Assembly (NCBI GenBank): GCA_933822405.4
Contig: CAKOGP040001736.1
Location: forward strand, 2,981-66,980
Direction of reading: 5' to 3'
Origin: Cylindrotheca closterium
Taxonomy: Eukaryota; Bacillariophyta; Bacillariophyceae; Bacillariales; Bacillariaceae
DNA length: 64,000 bases
Positions 1 to 10,935 of this stretch are shown in pieces (position 1 is the first letter of the stretch; each line of letters begins with the position of its first letter). Made by a program: the position numbers and the translations under genes. A model generated the notes under the pieces. It was not told the DNA's origin, did not search any database, and worked only from the letters and a program-made list of their open reading frames with translations.

Positions 1-1
1 G

Positions 2-1372
2 TATTATCAAGGAATACAAGAGAACGCAGAATCATTTGACAAGCACCATGTGGACTTTGACATTCAGATCCTCGGTGAAGAGCTTGATTGGATATACTGG
101 ACAGGAAACAAAGAGTTGAAAGCAGTTGGGGGCAAGAAAGGTGTTGAGGGGCTTGGCAAGATTTTGCATAGAATAAAAGCAATCGAAAAGTCAGGGAAGG
201 GAGCAGCAATTGACTTTTTCAAAGACAAGAAAGCTAAGAATACAAGTAAGAAAGTTCGTCTTGCTGAAGATTTGCATCATTTTTGGAAACCTAAGGAGAA
301 TAAGAGGAAGAGAGTGAACAACATTGGACTCTCTGCAGAACAAAAGCAGCGAATCAAGAATGAAGAGCTCAACACCATTTGTGACCGTGAACAGCCTAAT
401 CAACATATGGAAATTTTTGAAGAGCGTCTGATGCAGTCGGAGCTACTGTTACAAGCCAAAAAACCAAACGAGAACAATTCAAAAATTATTTCTCGTGTCA
501 ACAAGGCTACACAAGATTACCAGAAAGAGCTAAACAAACAGTATCGCAATGTTGATCAAGGCACCCTGGAGTTTGTGTCAAAGTACAAAATCAAAGCACC
601 AAAGCAAAATCAATATAGCCATGACGAAATTCGAAAGATCAGATATGAGCCCATTACCACAAACAAAGCAAAATCAAGCTTTACCATCTATTGCGGACCA
701 CAAGAAACAGCTGTTGCAAAAATTACAGTTGCTTACGTGGCCTACTATCTTGGAAGTGGGTTTGTTGCGAAGTGCCTTGCATTTGGAAAAAGATGTGCAG
801 ACAGCAATCTGAATCAGCCTTCATTTATTGTGCCACTTGGAGACAGCAATTTTGACACTGCTCCAGACTCTTGCCTATGTAAATTGGACAAGAATGGTGC
901 AAGGGTCAAGATTTTACGGTTCGTTCAAGGCGCTAGTAATTGTTGCTTGGGGTTTTCGCTTGCAAATGCTTTGCATCATCTGAACTTTCATGAAGAGGCA
1001 TATTCTCTTTATCGATGGTCCCATGAGTTGAGCGAGCACAATGCCACTGTTCAATTCAAAAAGCTTTCCCGTTGGGTGCAGACGTCGGTTAAAGGAGTGA
1101 CCTGTTTGTCTCTTTTAGAGTCAAGGAAATTTGACAGGCTGGATGGATTGTTGCAATGCATCAGTCTTCTTAGAGAACAAGACCTAGTCGTGTTTGTACC
1201 ACAGGCAAACGATGGGACAAAGACCCATGCTGTTACATTCTGTTGTGGATTAATATTTGATTCCACACAACAGTATCCATTGAGGCTGTCTGAAGAGTCC
1301 CTTAAATTTATTGCTGGTTTTGCTGGTTTTGCTGGCATTTGGCGTGCACGGCTGTTTAGCTTTGGCAAGTAG
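2..1372 (+). CDS. Partial unknown protein with papain-like Cys-His-Asp pattern
   Basis: The frame is open from the left edge, so the gene starts outside the window; the first ATG-like positions inside are not a convincing start. The N-terminal half is Lys/Glu-rich and probably helical. The C-terminal third has the string GASNCCLGFSLANAL (Cys codons at about 941-946), then KTHAVTFCCGLIFDST (His about 1226, Asp about 1259). A Cys followed by a His-Ala-Val strand and an Asp is the order used by papain-fold cysteine peptidases, but this is inference from spacing only. The protein ends with a GFAGFAG repeat and a basic tail. The Lys-rich, degenerate look also fits a mobile-element accessory protein. 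I do not recognise the family. Confidence 0.5.
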   Translation, partial: YYQGIQENAESFDKHHVDFDIQILGEELDWIYWTGNKELKAVGGKKGVEGLGKILHRIKAIEKSGKGAAIDFFKDKKAKNTSKKVRLAEDLHHFWKPKENKRKRVNNIGLSAEQKQRIKNEELNTICDREQPNQHMEIFEERLMQSELLLQAKKPNENNSKIISRVNKATQDYQKELNKQYRNVDQGTLEFVSKYKIKAPKQNQYSHDEIRKIRYEPITTNKAKSSFTIYCGPQETAVAKITVAYVAYYLGSGFVAKCLAFGKRCADSNLNQPSFIVPLGDSNFDTAPDSCLCKLDKNGARVKILRFVQGASNCCLGFSLANALHHLNFHEEAYSLYRWSHELSEHNATVQFKKLSRWVQTSVKGVTCLSLLESRKFDRLDGLLQCISLLREQDLVVFVPQANDGTKTHAVTFCCGLIFDSTQQYPLRLSEESLKFIAGFAGFAGIWRARLFSFGK

Positions 1373-2304
1373 AAGCAAACGTAGGAGAACAGCTATCTAT
1401 ATGTACTGGTGAGTTATGTAGTACTACTATTTTTGTTGTTGTTGTACAAATTGCAGAAATGATTTGGTTTGGTTCCAAACGTCCTTTTTCCAGTTCAAGC
1501 GATTTGTAGTAAAGCCACTGAAGAAGGCCTTTATGCTTTTGGCTGGTTTCAATCCTGTTACGTATGTCAGCGTTTCCCACTGGAACCGTTTGCTTGATCG
1601 ATTGTGCAGTAATAGACGCAAGTGTCCTGACTCTTTTACTCTGCTGTTCCCCACATATATGCATGCATAAGTAATGGGATCCATGCATATGCATCTGGTT
1701 GCCCGAAAGGTAGAGCTGCTGCTAGGAAGAAAGCAATCCAAGTCCATTCTGTTATGCTGCTGACCTAACCAACGGTATATGATCACATCGCCCTTAATGG
1801 TTCTACGTTAATTGCTTTTTTGCAGTGTGCTATTTTTTAAATGCATGTCGAATGTCGATCCTGGCGCATGCGCTGGTAGTTTTTTTATCCTTTATTCAGA
1901 TAATATATATATCGGGCAGCACCTGACACCTATGTACTGCCCGCCATGCTCCCTACCAGGTATGATATTTTGCCTTGAAGACGGAGTATACCGATTTCCC
2001 CTCCCCCAAGGAGAGCTGGTTTTATAAGATGATCGATGAACGCATACTGTATATTATTATACTCGTAATGCATGTTGGGTCTTGATGAGCACTCCGTCAA
2101 TATGAATAAATTATTGTTAATAGAGGTACAACGCATCTTGCACAATGAATCATCCCCATTTTCATCATGATGCACAAAAAAGCAGACTGCTATCGAAGAC
2201 ACAACATATTACAAAAGTACTGTATATATATATAGGACTATAGTATATATAGTACATAGTATATACCAGTAGTGAGTTGTATTATTTCCAACAACGAAAA
2301 CAAA
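1373..2304. other. Intergenic, AT-rich
   Basis: No convincing coding region. The last 100 bases before the TPR gene are a TATA-rich run (tatatatata, agtatatatagtac), and a segment near 2130-2175 resembles sequence ahead of the other TPR copies. Confidence 0.5.
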
Positions 2305-3597
2305 ATGGATGAACTTGTGGAAGTCTTCCGTGTCCAAGTTCAACAACGAAACTATCAAGGAGCAAGGGAGATGATGGAGGAACTCTTGGAGATACAAACG
2401 AAGGAGTTGGGTGAAGATCATCTTTCTGTGGTCAATTCACTCGAATGCATTGTCATGGTTCTGAAGAGGCAAGGAAATTTAACTGAAGCCTTGAAGACGC
2501 TCGAACGAGTTCTTGAGATACAGTCGAAGCGATTGGGTGAAAATCATATCGATACCGCAAATACCTACAAGCGCATTGGTGAACTCTCTGTGGAACAAGG
2601 TGACGGCGAAAAAGCCGAAGAAATGTTTCGAAAAGCGCTCGATATCAAGCTCGAAATTCTGCCAGGGGATCATGCGGAAGTCACGGATCTCTACCATGTT
2701 TTATCGGGACTGCTGCAAGGGCACGGAAAATTTGCGCAAGCCAAAAAGATGCAAAAGGTCTTGCTTGCGACGTTGCTACAAATGCACGGGGAGGACCACC
2801 CCGCCGTGGTAAAAGCATACCAAGGCATTGCCGGGCTGTTGACGAAACAAAATAGGTTGGACGATGCCATTCAGATGGCTGATAAAAGCATTGAAATTTG
2901 TTCACGACTCCAAGGGCGGAGAGGCTTTGACAAGACAGCAATGGCAGGAGCACTCCTCTGCAAGTCAAAATGCCTTCAATTGCAAGGAAACTTGGACGGT
3001 GCCACGGAGCTGTTGACCAAGTTGCTAGTGATACTAAAGGAAATAAATGGAAATGACCTTCCAACAGCACTGACCTATGAAGATCTGGCACTAGCATATG
3101 TCGGTCAAGACATGACAGATGATGCCATCAAGGCGTACGCGAAAGCCATCCAAATTCGCAAAACGTTGTATGGTGCCAATGGTCATCCTCTTATTCAGGA
3201 GCATATGACTACCCTTCAAGTGTTAAAGCGCGAGAAGAAGGCGAAAGCACTGCACAAACAGGGACGCGTGGCAATGAAGAAGGCAAAAGGCGATTCGGAA
3301 AAGGCGATGCGACTCTTTCGCGAGGCAATGGGTATCTACGAAGAAATCATTCCTCCTCATCCCAATGTGGACACTGCCTCTGACAATATTTCGGCTCTCT
3401 ACGTTGATATGGCAGCAGCCTTTGAGATGTTTTCGGACGCGAAAGTGAAGCAGGGTCTGCTGGAAGATGCCATTACTGCGAGTGCAACAGCCCTCAAGTT
3501 TCGTCGACGAACACTTGGGGACGATCACATTGACACAAAACGGCGTATGGACGCGCATAGGTCCTTGTTACAACGTCTCTTGGAGAATCGGGGCTAG
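2305..3597 (+). CDS. Kinesin-light-chain-like TPR protein
   Basis: 430 aa built almost wholly of TPR units of the kinesin light chain type, about 42 residues each. Each unit has the A-LG-DH-x-TA-T linker pattern (for example GENHIDTANTYKRIGEL followed by KAEEMFRKALDI). Such repeats are protein-interaction scaffolds; no motor, kinase or membrane segment is visible, so the partner is unknown. The ATG at 2305 is chosen because the frame upstream has only a GTG at 2272 and because MDELVEVF resembles the starts of the paralogues. The ending HRSLLQRLLENRG is shared with the copies at 4106 and 19109. This is one of seven related loci in the window and one of two intact ones. Confidence 0.88.
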   Translation: MDELVEVFRVQVQQRNYQGAREMMEELLEIQTKELGEDHLSVVNSLECIVMVLKRQGNLTEALKTLERVLEIQSKRLGENHIDTANTYKRIGELSVEQGDGEKAEEMFRKALDIKLEILPGDHAEVTDLYHVLSGLLQGHGKFAQAKKMQKVLLATLLQMHGEDHPAVVKAYQGIAGLLTKQNRLDDAIQMADKSIEICSRLQGRRGFDKTAMAGALLCKSKCLQLQGNLDGATELLTKLLVILKEINGNDLPTALTYEDLALAYVGQDMTDDAIKAYAKAIQIRKTLYGANGHPLIQEHMTTLQVLKREKKAKALHKQGRVAMKKAKGDSEKAMRLFREAMGIYEEIIPPHPNVDTASDNISALYVDMAAAFEMFSDAKVKQGLLEDAITASATALKFRRRTLGDDHIDTKRRMDAHRSLLQRLLENRG

Positions 3598-4105
3598 GGG
3601 TGGCTTCTTTGGAACAATTCCTTGATATATATTATTCGCTTCCCTTATCACAGACTGGGGTAAACTTTGAATGTTTACTGCCATAAAACGATTTTTTTAA
3701 AAAACTCATTGATGAGTTCTCTTTCATGAAAAAAGCCATATCGCATTGCAGATCTGCAAATGGTTTATTTCGTCATATATAAGTTGCGCGTTATGGACGA
3801 AGAGTTGTATGTAGACGTATCAGTACCACTGGTACCAGTCCTGTACGGTATGTTAATGTGGCACTGGACAGGATAGAAGCTGAAGAAGTACTTGGATTCC
3901 TTTTTTTCAAAATAATTATTTAGCTACATGCATGATGCGCGCCTCATACTTGTACACTATATCAGGTACAACGTGTACACGTACCTATGATCGATGTCCC
4001 ATTTTCATCTTGAAACAATAGAAGAAAGCATAAAATATTAATATACAGTAGTAGACTGAATATATAGAGATCCGTAAAGTAGTGTGTATCCTAGAAACGA
4101 AAAAC
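3598..4105. other. Intergenic between TPR copies
   Basis: No ORF of note. The segment near 3990-4020 (cattttcatcttgaaac) resembles sequence at about 19060 ahead of another TPR copy, so some 5' flank was probably copied with the genes. Confidence 0.45.
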
Positions 4106-5705
4106 ATGGTGAGAAACAAACAAGATTTCACCATGCAGATCTTGGAAAAATCGATTTCCTATTTTGATAGAAGGAACCATGTAAAGGCAGAGAAGATTTT
4201 GAGGAGCGTGTTGGAGAATCAACTGAAAGAGTTAGGTGCAGATGACCCGTCTGTGGCCTTGACACTCAACCACATTGGAAATATGCTGAAGAAGGAAGAG
4301 AAATTTGATCTAGCCTTGGAGACACTCGAATGAGCCCTTGCGATACAGTTGATGAAATTGGGAGAAACGCATGCTGACACAGTAAAAACGTTCAAGGACA
4401 TTGGCGATGTCTTTTTTGAAGAAAAGAACTTCGAAAAAGCCGAAGGAATGTACAGGAAAGCTCTGGATATCATGGACGACTTGCCACCAGACTCAGCTGA
4501 TCTGATGCATGTCAGCCAACCACTAATGGTGTCATTGCAAATTCAAGGCAAGTTGTCAGAAGCAATCAAGATCCAAAAAGATGTACTTTCGAAACTACTG
4601 CAAATGCATGGGGAAGACCACTTCCAAGTTGCTACGATATATATTGGTATTGCAAATCTGTTGGAAGATCAAAATAGACTGGACGATGCTCTTCAGATGC
4701 TTGAGAAAAGCATCGAAACTTGCTCTCGACTACAAGGAATGGAAGACTTCGACAGAACTATATTGGGACTATCGCTCGACACCAAAGCACGACTATTGCA
4801 AAAACAAGGTGACTTCGAAGGTGCCATAGAGATACTTAACAACGTGGTAGTGATATACAAGGAAACGCTAGGTGAAATGAATTTGTCAACAGCAGATGCC
4901 TACGAAACTCTTTCTAAAGCATACTTGGAACAAGAAATGATGGATTCTTGCATCAATGCTATCACAAAGACTTTGGAGATTCGTCGAAATTTGCTTGGCG
5001 ATGATCATCCCAGCACACTGCAGCTCTTGGTAACTGTTGAAGTGCTAAAGCGCGACAAGGTTGCGAAAGCACTGAACGAACAGGGACTGACAATGAAGGC
5101 GCAAGGCGATTCGGACAAAGCGATACAATTCTTCCAAGAGGCGTTGGATATCTACATGAAAACCTTTGCTGATCATCCCAGTGCGATAACGGTCTACGAG
5201 AATCTTTCGGCTGTCAAAGTTGAACAGGGTTTGCTTGAAGATGGTATTGCGGCGAGTGCAGAAGCCCTCAAGATTCTTCGAAGAAGCCGTGGAGACGATC
5301 ATGATGCCACGAAAATTCGTATGGACGCGCATAGATCTTTGCTGAAACGCCTCCTGGAGAATCGGAGCTATTGTGACGGCCCACGATACATTTTCAAGCG
5401 CGGCAAAAATGCGAAAGTACTGAACGAACAGGGGCTGGCAATGAAGGCGCAAGGCGATTCGGAAAAAGCGATACAATTCTTCCAAGAGGCGGTGGATGTC
5501 TACAACGAAACCTACAGTATGCCGATCATCCCGGTGTGATAACGGTTTACGAGAATCGTTCTGCTTGAAGATGATATTGCTGCGAGTGTAGAAGCCCTCA
5601 AGATTCTTCGAAGAAGCAATGGAGACGATCATGCTGCCACGAAAATTCGTATGGACGCGCATAGATCTTTGCTGAAACGCCTCCTGCCTGGAGAATCGGA
5701 GCTAA
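4106..5705 (+). pseudogene. Decayed kinesin-light-chain-like TPR gene
   Basis: A TPR paralogue of the genes at 2305 and 19109. Reading from the ATG at 4106 the frame meets a TGA at 4331-4333, then continues in the same frame to 5539 with full TPR homology. At this site the paralogue at 2305 has CGA (ETLERVLEIQ), so one C-to-T change explains the stop. The 3' end carries a second, diverged copy of the last repeats (5399-5705) joined after the normal ending LLKRLLENR; that copy loses frame near 5520, lacks part of a repeat and has a 4-base cctg duplication near 5688. A product from a downstream ATG (4349) would still be about 396 aa, so a shortened functional protein cannot be excluded. Confidence 0.8.
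5050..5705 (+). repeat. Direct duplication of the TPR gene 3' end
   Basis: Segment 5050-5370 recurs at 5399-5705 with roughly 90% similarity by eye (both contain tgcgaaag-actgaacgaacaggg and the tail gctgaaacgcctcctg). The second copy has an internal deletion near 5550 and small indels. Confidence 0.8.
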
Positions 5706-6297
5706 CGGTGGCTTCCTCGTCAGTATCGAAGTACCACCAATCGACGAGCGCATTGCCCGCGTGGATCTTTGGTACTGTAGCGAACTGATGATAAGTCATC
5801 GTATGAAACTACGACTTGCACAGGACGATGTTGTCATTGCCAGCTTGATGGTCGCAGTATTGTACAAAAGCAGCCAGAGTTCTCGGACTGGCTCATCATG
5901 GGATCTCAAACTTCCTCTCAGAACTTTCTTGGTATTTTGTGACCGATACTTTGTGGACCAGTTAAGTACTGTATTGTCTCTTACTACATTATTGGAAAAT
6001 ACGGTAGATCGAACATAGTTATGTCCTTTCTCCTCCCTCCATTTGTCGAATAGCAATAATCGTGGCAAGCGTTCTTTATTATTTTGAAAACAAACAAACA
6101 TAGTCCTATGTCTTGATTATTATCACACATGATCTATTATCCGTGTTCGCAATACGGCTTTGAATACTCCACCATCAATATGCATATTATTGCTACTAGC
6201 TAGGAGTAGATGCATTGAATGCATCTTGCATGGTCATTACAATCGTCTTGAAGACGAAAGATTACCATATTTCATAGACACGTATTCCTGCAACGAA
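5706..6297. other. Intergenic, no gene seen
   Basis: Short ORFs on both strands have no recognisable motif. It probably represents decayed flank between the TPR pseudogene and the next TPR relic. Confidence 0.4.
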
Positions 6298-6370
6298 AAT
6301 AATGAACAAGACCCGGTCGAGAAACTCTTGAGTGAAGGCCTTGCCTATACTATTCAACGAAACCATACGG
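6298..6370 (+). pseudogene. TPR gene N-terminal relic
   Basis: The translation NNEQDPVEKLLSEGLAY matches the N-terminal pattern of the other TPR loci (GNEQDSIDELLDESRAY at 16678 and SEQDLILEELVGKSYAY at 63915). Homology stops after about 24 codons, and no TPR units follow. Confidence 0.6.
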
Positions 6371-6442
6371 ATACCCACAGCCAATCGACAAGTATATAGC
6401 ACAAAATTTTGCTTGTCATGTAAAACAATTAACTATGTAACT

Positions 6443-8125
6443 TTATTCTAAATTGAGGAAAAACTGTCTCCATGGATGCAATTCCAGGGTTTTCTTGGTG
6501 TTGACGGAACAGAACTTCTTCTTGGTGCGATAGTCTTGGAATCCCGATCGGATTTCCGATTCAATACTGGGGGCACTGTCTGGCCGAGGATTGGCAAAAT
6601 AGGGATGTAAAATGGCAGCTTGCTTGAGGGACTGTTGCAAGAAGGAATCCAATTCCTCCTCAGACAAGCAGTCCAAAGGAAAGTGTGTAAACTCCCAATC
6701 CTTCGATTTGCAGAATTCTTGGACGGCATCGCGAACTTCTTCTCGAGTCTTTTTGGTATTCTCCAATAAACCTTCTTCCCGTGCTTCCACAGCCAGCATA
6801 TCGTAATGGAGAATTTTGGACGAGGAATCATTGTCCTTGTGCTTGGATGCGTCCGTCTTCTTTGCTTCTTGGCAGAGTGCCTTGGATTCTGGAATCATGG
6901 TACATAAAAAGGCTGGAAGATAGTCCTTTCCTTTGGTGTTGTGCATGTTGAATACTGTCACCCATTTGAATGATTCGGCCCAAAAATTGAATCGGTCCAT
7001 TTCATCGTCGATTTTAAAGTGGTTGCTCTCACGGAAGGACAGAATCTTGTATCCGCCATCTTCTGGCCAGATTGTCTTTTCATGAGAATAGGCCATTCCC
7101 GGTTGCGTCGCATATGGATCGTTCAATTGGTGATACATACTTGGTAGACTGGAATGAAAGTGACGGTAGGTGTACATGATTCGCACGTCCCAATGGGGAT
7201 TCAGAATCTTGGCTAGTCGCTTGACATCATCCTCCAAAAAGTGATGGTGGAACATTTCATCCGACATAATGACATTGTGATCCTTATGTGACAGTACAAC
7301 GTCTTCAAACTGTTTCCACGCATTGTGCTTGTCCTCTGCACAATCTTGGTTGGCATGGTCAGCGAAGCAGTGCAGCAACACTGGTCGAGTAGCATCGAAA
7401 AATCCATCAATGAAATGGTCCTTGGGCAATCCACACAGTGGAGCATAGTAGGTTCCTAGATAGTAAAAGTTTTCCTCCTTCAACTCTTGGAACTTTTCCC
7501 CAAGTTCACATTGCAAGGTAGTCGTGCCAGTCTTGGGAGGACCAATGTGTAGAATGAACAAGGGCTTGTCAGTACGTTCCGGTATTTTCTTGCGTAGCTG
7601 GGACGGTGGAATTGGTTTCGAGTCGCCACCTTCCTTTGGTTTCTCAGCTGCACCGCCGCTGGAAGTGCCATTGTTGGCCTTGTTGCTGGGCGCATTCGCC
7701 GTTTCCTTGGAGACACTCTTGGCCACGACAACCTCGACTTCAGCATTCTTTCGAGACGACGATACATTGGCAGCGTCGTCTGACTTTTTATCTTGCTCTT
7801 TCACAGTTTTGGATCCTGCTGCTTTGTCTTTGCCTGCATTGGCAAACTTATCCAATTTCGTTGCAGTTCCGTCCTTCTTGTTGTTATTCTCTTGGACTCC
7901 GATCCTCAGATTCTTGTTATTATCACTGACAAAATGCTTGTCAATGTTATCATCGTCCACCACAGCAGATGAGGAGTCACCACCACCACCACCACTATTA
8001 TTACTATGTTTCTCCTTGAAGAGAATGGTGGGCAAGAAATAATCGTTCGGATCCAATTTGCTCATGAAACACATGACGACCGCACAGACCACAAGGATTG
8101 GACATTTGGGGATGAAAAACGACAT
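6443..8125 (-). CDS. Type II membrane sulfotransferase-like protein
   Basis: 560 aa from the first ATG (MSFFIPKCP); the open frame upstream has only a GTG. Residues about 5-22 form one hydrophobic anchor, then a Ser/Lys/Asn-rich stem of about 160 residues, then a sulfotransferase domain. The PAPS-binding 5'-loop is clear at about residue 192-202 (HIGPPKTGTTTLQ). Conserved later blocks include an RxxFSSxxSxYHQ-like segment (YRHFHSSLPSMYHQ). The family moves sulfate from PAPS to carbohydrate or protein acceptors in the Golgi lumen; the acceptor cannot be told. The anchor-stem-catalytic layout fits a Golgi type II enzyme. The next gene upstream, also on the minus strand, ends about 1 kb away. 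Confidence 0.8.
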   Translation of the reverse strand: MSFFIPKCPILVVCAVVMCFMSKLDPNDYFLPTILFKEKHSNNSGGGGGDSSSAVVDDDNIDKHFVSDNNKNLRIGVQENNNKKDGTATKLDKFANAGKDKAAGSKTVKEQDKKSDDAANVSSSRKNAEVEVVVAKSVSKETANAPSNKANNGTSSGGAAEKPKEGGDSKPIPPSQLRKKIPERTDKPLFILHIGPPKTGTTTLQCELGEKFQELKEENFYYLGTYYAPLCGLPKDHFIDGFFDATRPVLLHCFADHANQDCAEDKHNAWKQFEDVVLSHKDHNVIMSDEMFHHHFLEDDVKRLAKILNPHWDVRIMYTYRHFHSSLPSMYHQLNDPYATQPGMAYSHEKTIWPEDGGYKILSFRESNHFKIDDEMDRFNFWAESFKWVTVFNMHNTKGKDYLPAFLCTMIPESKALCQEAKKTDASKHKDNDSSSKILHYDMLAVEAREEGLLENTKKTREEVRDAVQEFCKSKDWEFTHFPLDCLSEEELDSFLQQSLKQAAILHPYFANPRPDSAPSIESEIRSGFQDYRTKKKFCSVNTKKTLELHPWRQFFLNLE

Positions 8126-9152
8126 GTTGCAATTACTACGGGAAGGAGAAGGTCGTTGTTGTGGCTGTGATCTGGAAGGTCGTGTCGGCGAATGCACTTT
8201 GCGTGTCGAAATGATGACGATTGCTTTTTTTAAAAGATCAAATAGAAGAGATCTTTTTATATGCTGGATAACAAGAGCAACGTTGCTTTGTTGGCTTAAA
8301 CGCCGTCTTGATCCACGGGTTCAATACAGTAGGATGATGATGATGATGGTGACGATGATTCACCTATACGCTCTATCGTCGTTATGTGTCCACTGTCTGA
8401 CGAGAATGCAAAATTCACAATTTTTTTGTATTTTTTGGAACTGGACAAAAATTGAACTTGAGGCTCGCTCGCTTGCGATTTATTTCAAAAAAAATCAAAG
8501 GACGGACCGCGCTGTCCCGCGGGATATGATTTTCAAACCGCTGGGCCAACAGATCGGAGTAGTACAGTACCAGGTACTGGTGCGAACCCCAACTGCATTG
8601 GCCGGCATTGTACAGTACGATAACGGTAATCAGCACCAATTTTAATAACGAATAACTAGAATAGTATTCAAACAAAAATTCACAAAATGTGACTGTCATC
8701 ATGCATGACATATCATAGGCTTGGAAGGAAACTCGGCTTTGAATCAATCAATCAATCAATCATCGAATTTCAAATTTGATGATCCTCTCTGGCAGCAGCT
8801 TTCGAGTCCGAAAGGATGATTGATTGATTGATTGATTCAGGCAAGCGATTCGGCAGGTTTGTTTCCTGATCTGGTCTGATCTGATCTGATTGTAATAAGT
8901 GCTAGTATGGTATGGCAGGTGCTACCATCTGAGCAGAGCTGGGTTTATGGAATCATGATGATGTCACAAAGAAAAAGAAGGAACCCCCTCCTTGCTAGAT
9001 CCATCATTATTGCAGGTCGAAAACATATTGTAGTTCGCACCCCGTTGGTTGTGCCAGCAAGAACTCGTAGACAAAGCAGCACACTGCATAACACCCTAGT
9101 ATCAGCCAGCAAGTCAGGCAGATCGAGAAGAAGACCCCACCTTTTCAGTATT
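8126..9152. other. Intergenic with simple repeats
   Basis: Holds a gatgat microsatellite near 8335-8355, the 24-bp inverted repeat described separately, and a tctgatctgatctgat run at 8872-8890. No supported gene; ORFs here read through repeats. Confidence 0.5.
8741..8838. repeat. Perfect 24-bp inverted repeat
   Basis: The arm 8741-8764 (gaatc followed by atca units, ending catc) is the exact reverse complement of 8815-8838 (gatgattgattg...). The 50-base spacer contains cgaatttcaaatttg. It could form a cruciform or hairpin. Built from 4-bp ATCA/TGAT units, so slippage may have lengthened it. Confidence 0.85.
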
Positions 9153-10412
9153 TTAATGTGCTGGCGCATTTTCATGCATCGCACTCAACCAAATGATGCC
9201 AGTGACAGTGACCACAGCACTCCCAAACCATTTGATAATGGTTTCCCGGCCCTGAATTTCACCAAAGTAAAAGACACCCCAGAGTCCACTGACCAATAGT
9301 TGGCCCTGACAAAAGGAAAACCCGACACCTTGTCCCAGATAGGCCACTGCCAGAATGGAACAAAAGTTGCCAATTGAGTACAACAAACCCGCCATAACAC
9401 CGGGTATTCCCAATTCTCGTACATGAAAAGCCGGTAATTGATCCAGAGCTTCTTGAACATTTTGTTGGTTGTTCATGAAATGATACAAAAACATACCAAT
9501 CCAAATGGAAACACAGACGATCAACGAGCCAGTGGCATAACTAATCAGATAGGAGGCTCCACTCATGCCGCTGTCTCGCTGGGCATAGTGCAGTGGAATC
9601 AAATTCAAACCACCCCAGGCGCCATTCACAATGGCTGCCAAAAGTCCCATTTGTCGTTGGGTTAGTACGATGCGGCCGTTAAAGATTCGTACCATTTTCT
9701 CCTTGCCATCCTTGGCATCGTCATAATTATCAGCATACTGATGGTCCATCGAAGTATCAATCAAGGGCTGGGAAATATCATCCTGTAGTTCCAGTTCAAA
9801 AGGAATCACTTTGCGTTGTTCCGTTATGCCATCACTAATGGTGCGTTTGATTTTGCGAGGAGCTGGGGAATAGGATGGAACCCCCACTCCTTCTTCACTG
9901 TCCGTGGACAAGACTGGCGCATATTCCGGCACCGTTGTTTCCTCTTTAGTAGCTGCTGCTACTACGGAGGAGTCCGAATAGCGACTCATTCCTACCAACC
10001 CTACCATGAGCGTCATAATGGCCATGATGGTTTGACTCGTATCCTTGACGGACTCTTGAAAAATCAAAATTCCAAAAATGCAACTCGTAATGACTTGAAT
10101 GGAGGACCAGGTCCCCACTGCCACTGCGACTCCAGCATTCCGAATCGCATAGATACCACACGAGGCACCTGGTACCCAAAAGAGACCCGACACGATTCCC
10201 CAGGGCGTCCATCGAATCGGCTCGCCCAGAAAAATGACCAACCAGGAAGTGCAAAAGCACACCAGCGTCTTGTAGGATTGCATGACAAAGAAATTCACTT
10301 CCACATTGACGTTGCATTTGAGAGGAACCCCAAAGGTCCCCCACGTAAAGACAGCAATGAGAGCCGCGGCAATCCCACAGCCTTCTGAGCATCCTTCCAA
10401 CATGGAAACCAT
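9153..10412 (-). CDS. TMEM144-like / DMT-type membrane transporter
   Basis: 419 aa, about ten hydrophobic segments. It opens with GIAAALIAVFTWGTFGVPLK, matching the TMEM144 and glucose/ribose-porter branch of the drug/metabolite transporter superfamily; GVAVAVGTWSSIQVI and the second-half block GAWGGLNLIPLHYA are repeat-like helices of the two inverted halves. A hydrophilic loop of about 85 residues (about residues 148-232) divides the halves. Members are thought to carry carbohydrate-like solutes, but the substrate is not shown. ATG at 10412 gives a start just before helix 1; a second Met three residues in is an equal candidate. Confidence 0.8.
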   Translation of the reverse strand: MVSMLEGCSEGCGIAAALIAVFTWGTFGVPLKCNVNVEVNFFVMQSYKTLVCFCTSWLVIFLGEPIRWTPWGIVSGLFWVPGASCGIYAIRNAGVAVAVGTWSSIQVITSCIFGILIFQESVKDTSQTIMAIMTLMVGLVGMSRYSDSSVVAAATKEETTVPEYAPVLSTDSEEGVGVPSYSPAPRKIKRTISDGITEQRKVIPFELELQDDISQPLIDTSMDHQYADNYDDAKDGKEKMVRIFNGRIVLTQRQMGLLAAIVNGAWGGLNLIPLHYAQRDSGMSGASYLISYATGSLIVCVSIWIGMFLYHFMNNQQNVQEALDQLPAFHVRELGIPGVMAGLLYSIGNFCSILAVAYLGQGVGFSFCQGQLLVSGLWGVFYFGEIQGRETIIKWFGSAVVTVTGIIWLSAMHENAPAH

Positions 10413-10935
10413 CTTGATTTGTATTAAAAATTCGTGGGCTGTTGCTTATCTATTTTAATTAGGTCAGTTTCAGTTCCGTTTCAATTGTCACTGTAAAATT
10501 CTGCTGTAATGTTGAATGAATGAATCAATGCGGTGCTGTGCTGTGCTGTGCTTTCTTTTAAAAAGAAACGGTGGGTATTTGGTGCCCTTGTCAAGCAATT
10601 TCAGTGACTGTTGAGTGATATGATGAGATGTGACGAATGACGAATGACGAACTATTCAGCGATGAGAGATATTCTGAGAAGAAAAGACAAATCCGGGTTC
10701 TGGTGTGCATATTCTTCCATCTGTTTCTCTAATATGAAGATACGATGACCCGGTGCCAAATAGCAAGCAGATAGGCACCAAACCAACACCAACCTATCCT
10801 ACAGTACTTGGAGGAGAGGTGCACCATCATGGTTTGTCTTTGTTTCTATATCATATGTAAGTTATATTTGTTAAAAATAATAGCAAACTGCAACAATCAC
10901 GTCGTATCATGCTGATAGTAGCTGACCTGTCCGCC
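10413..10935. other. Intergenic with short tandem repeats
   Basis: Contains gctgt repeats at about 10531-10551 and three gacgaat units near 10630. No gene seen. Confidence 0.5.

Noticed and set aside
7524..8042. Plus-strand ORF of 172 codons opposite the sulfotransferase
   Set aside because: It is the antisense of the low-complexity stem of a well-supported gene and has no motif of its own.
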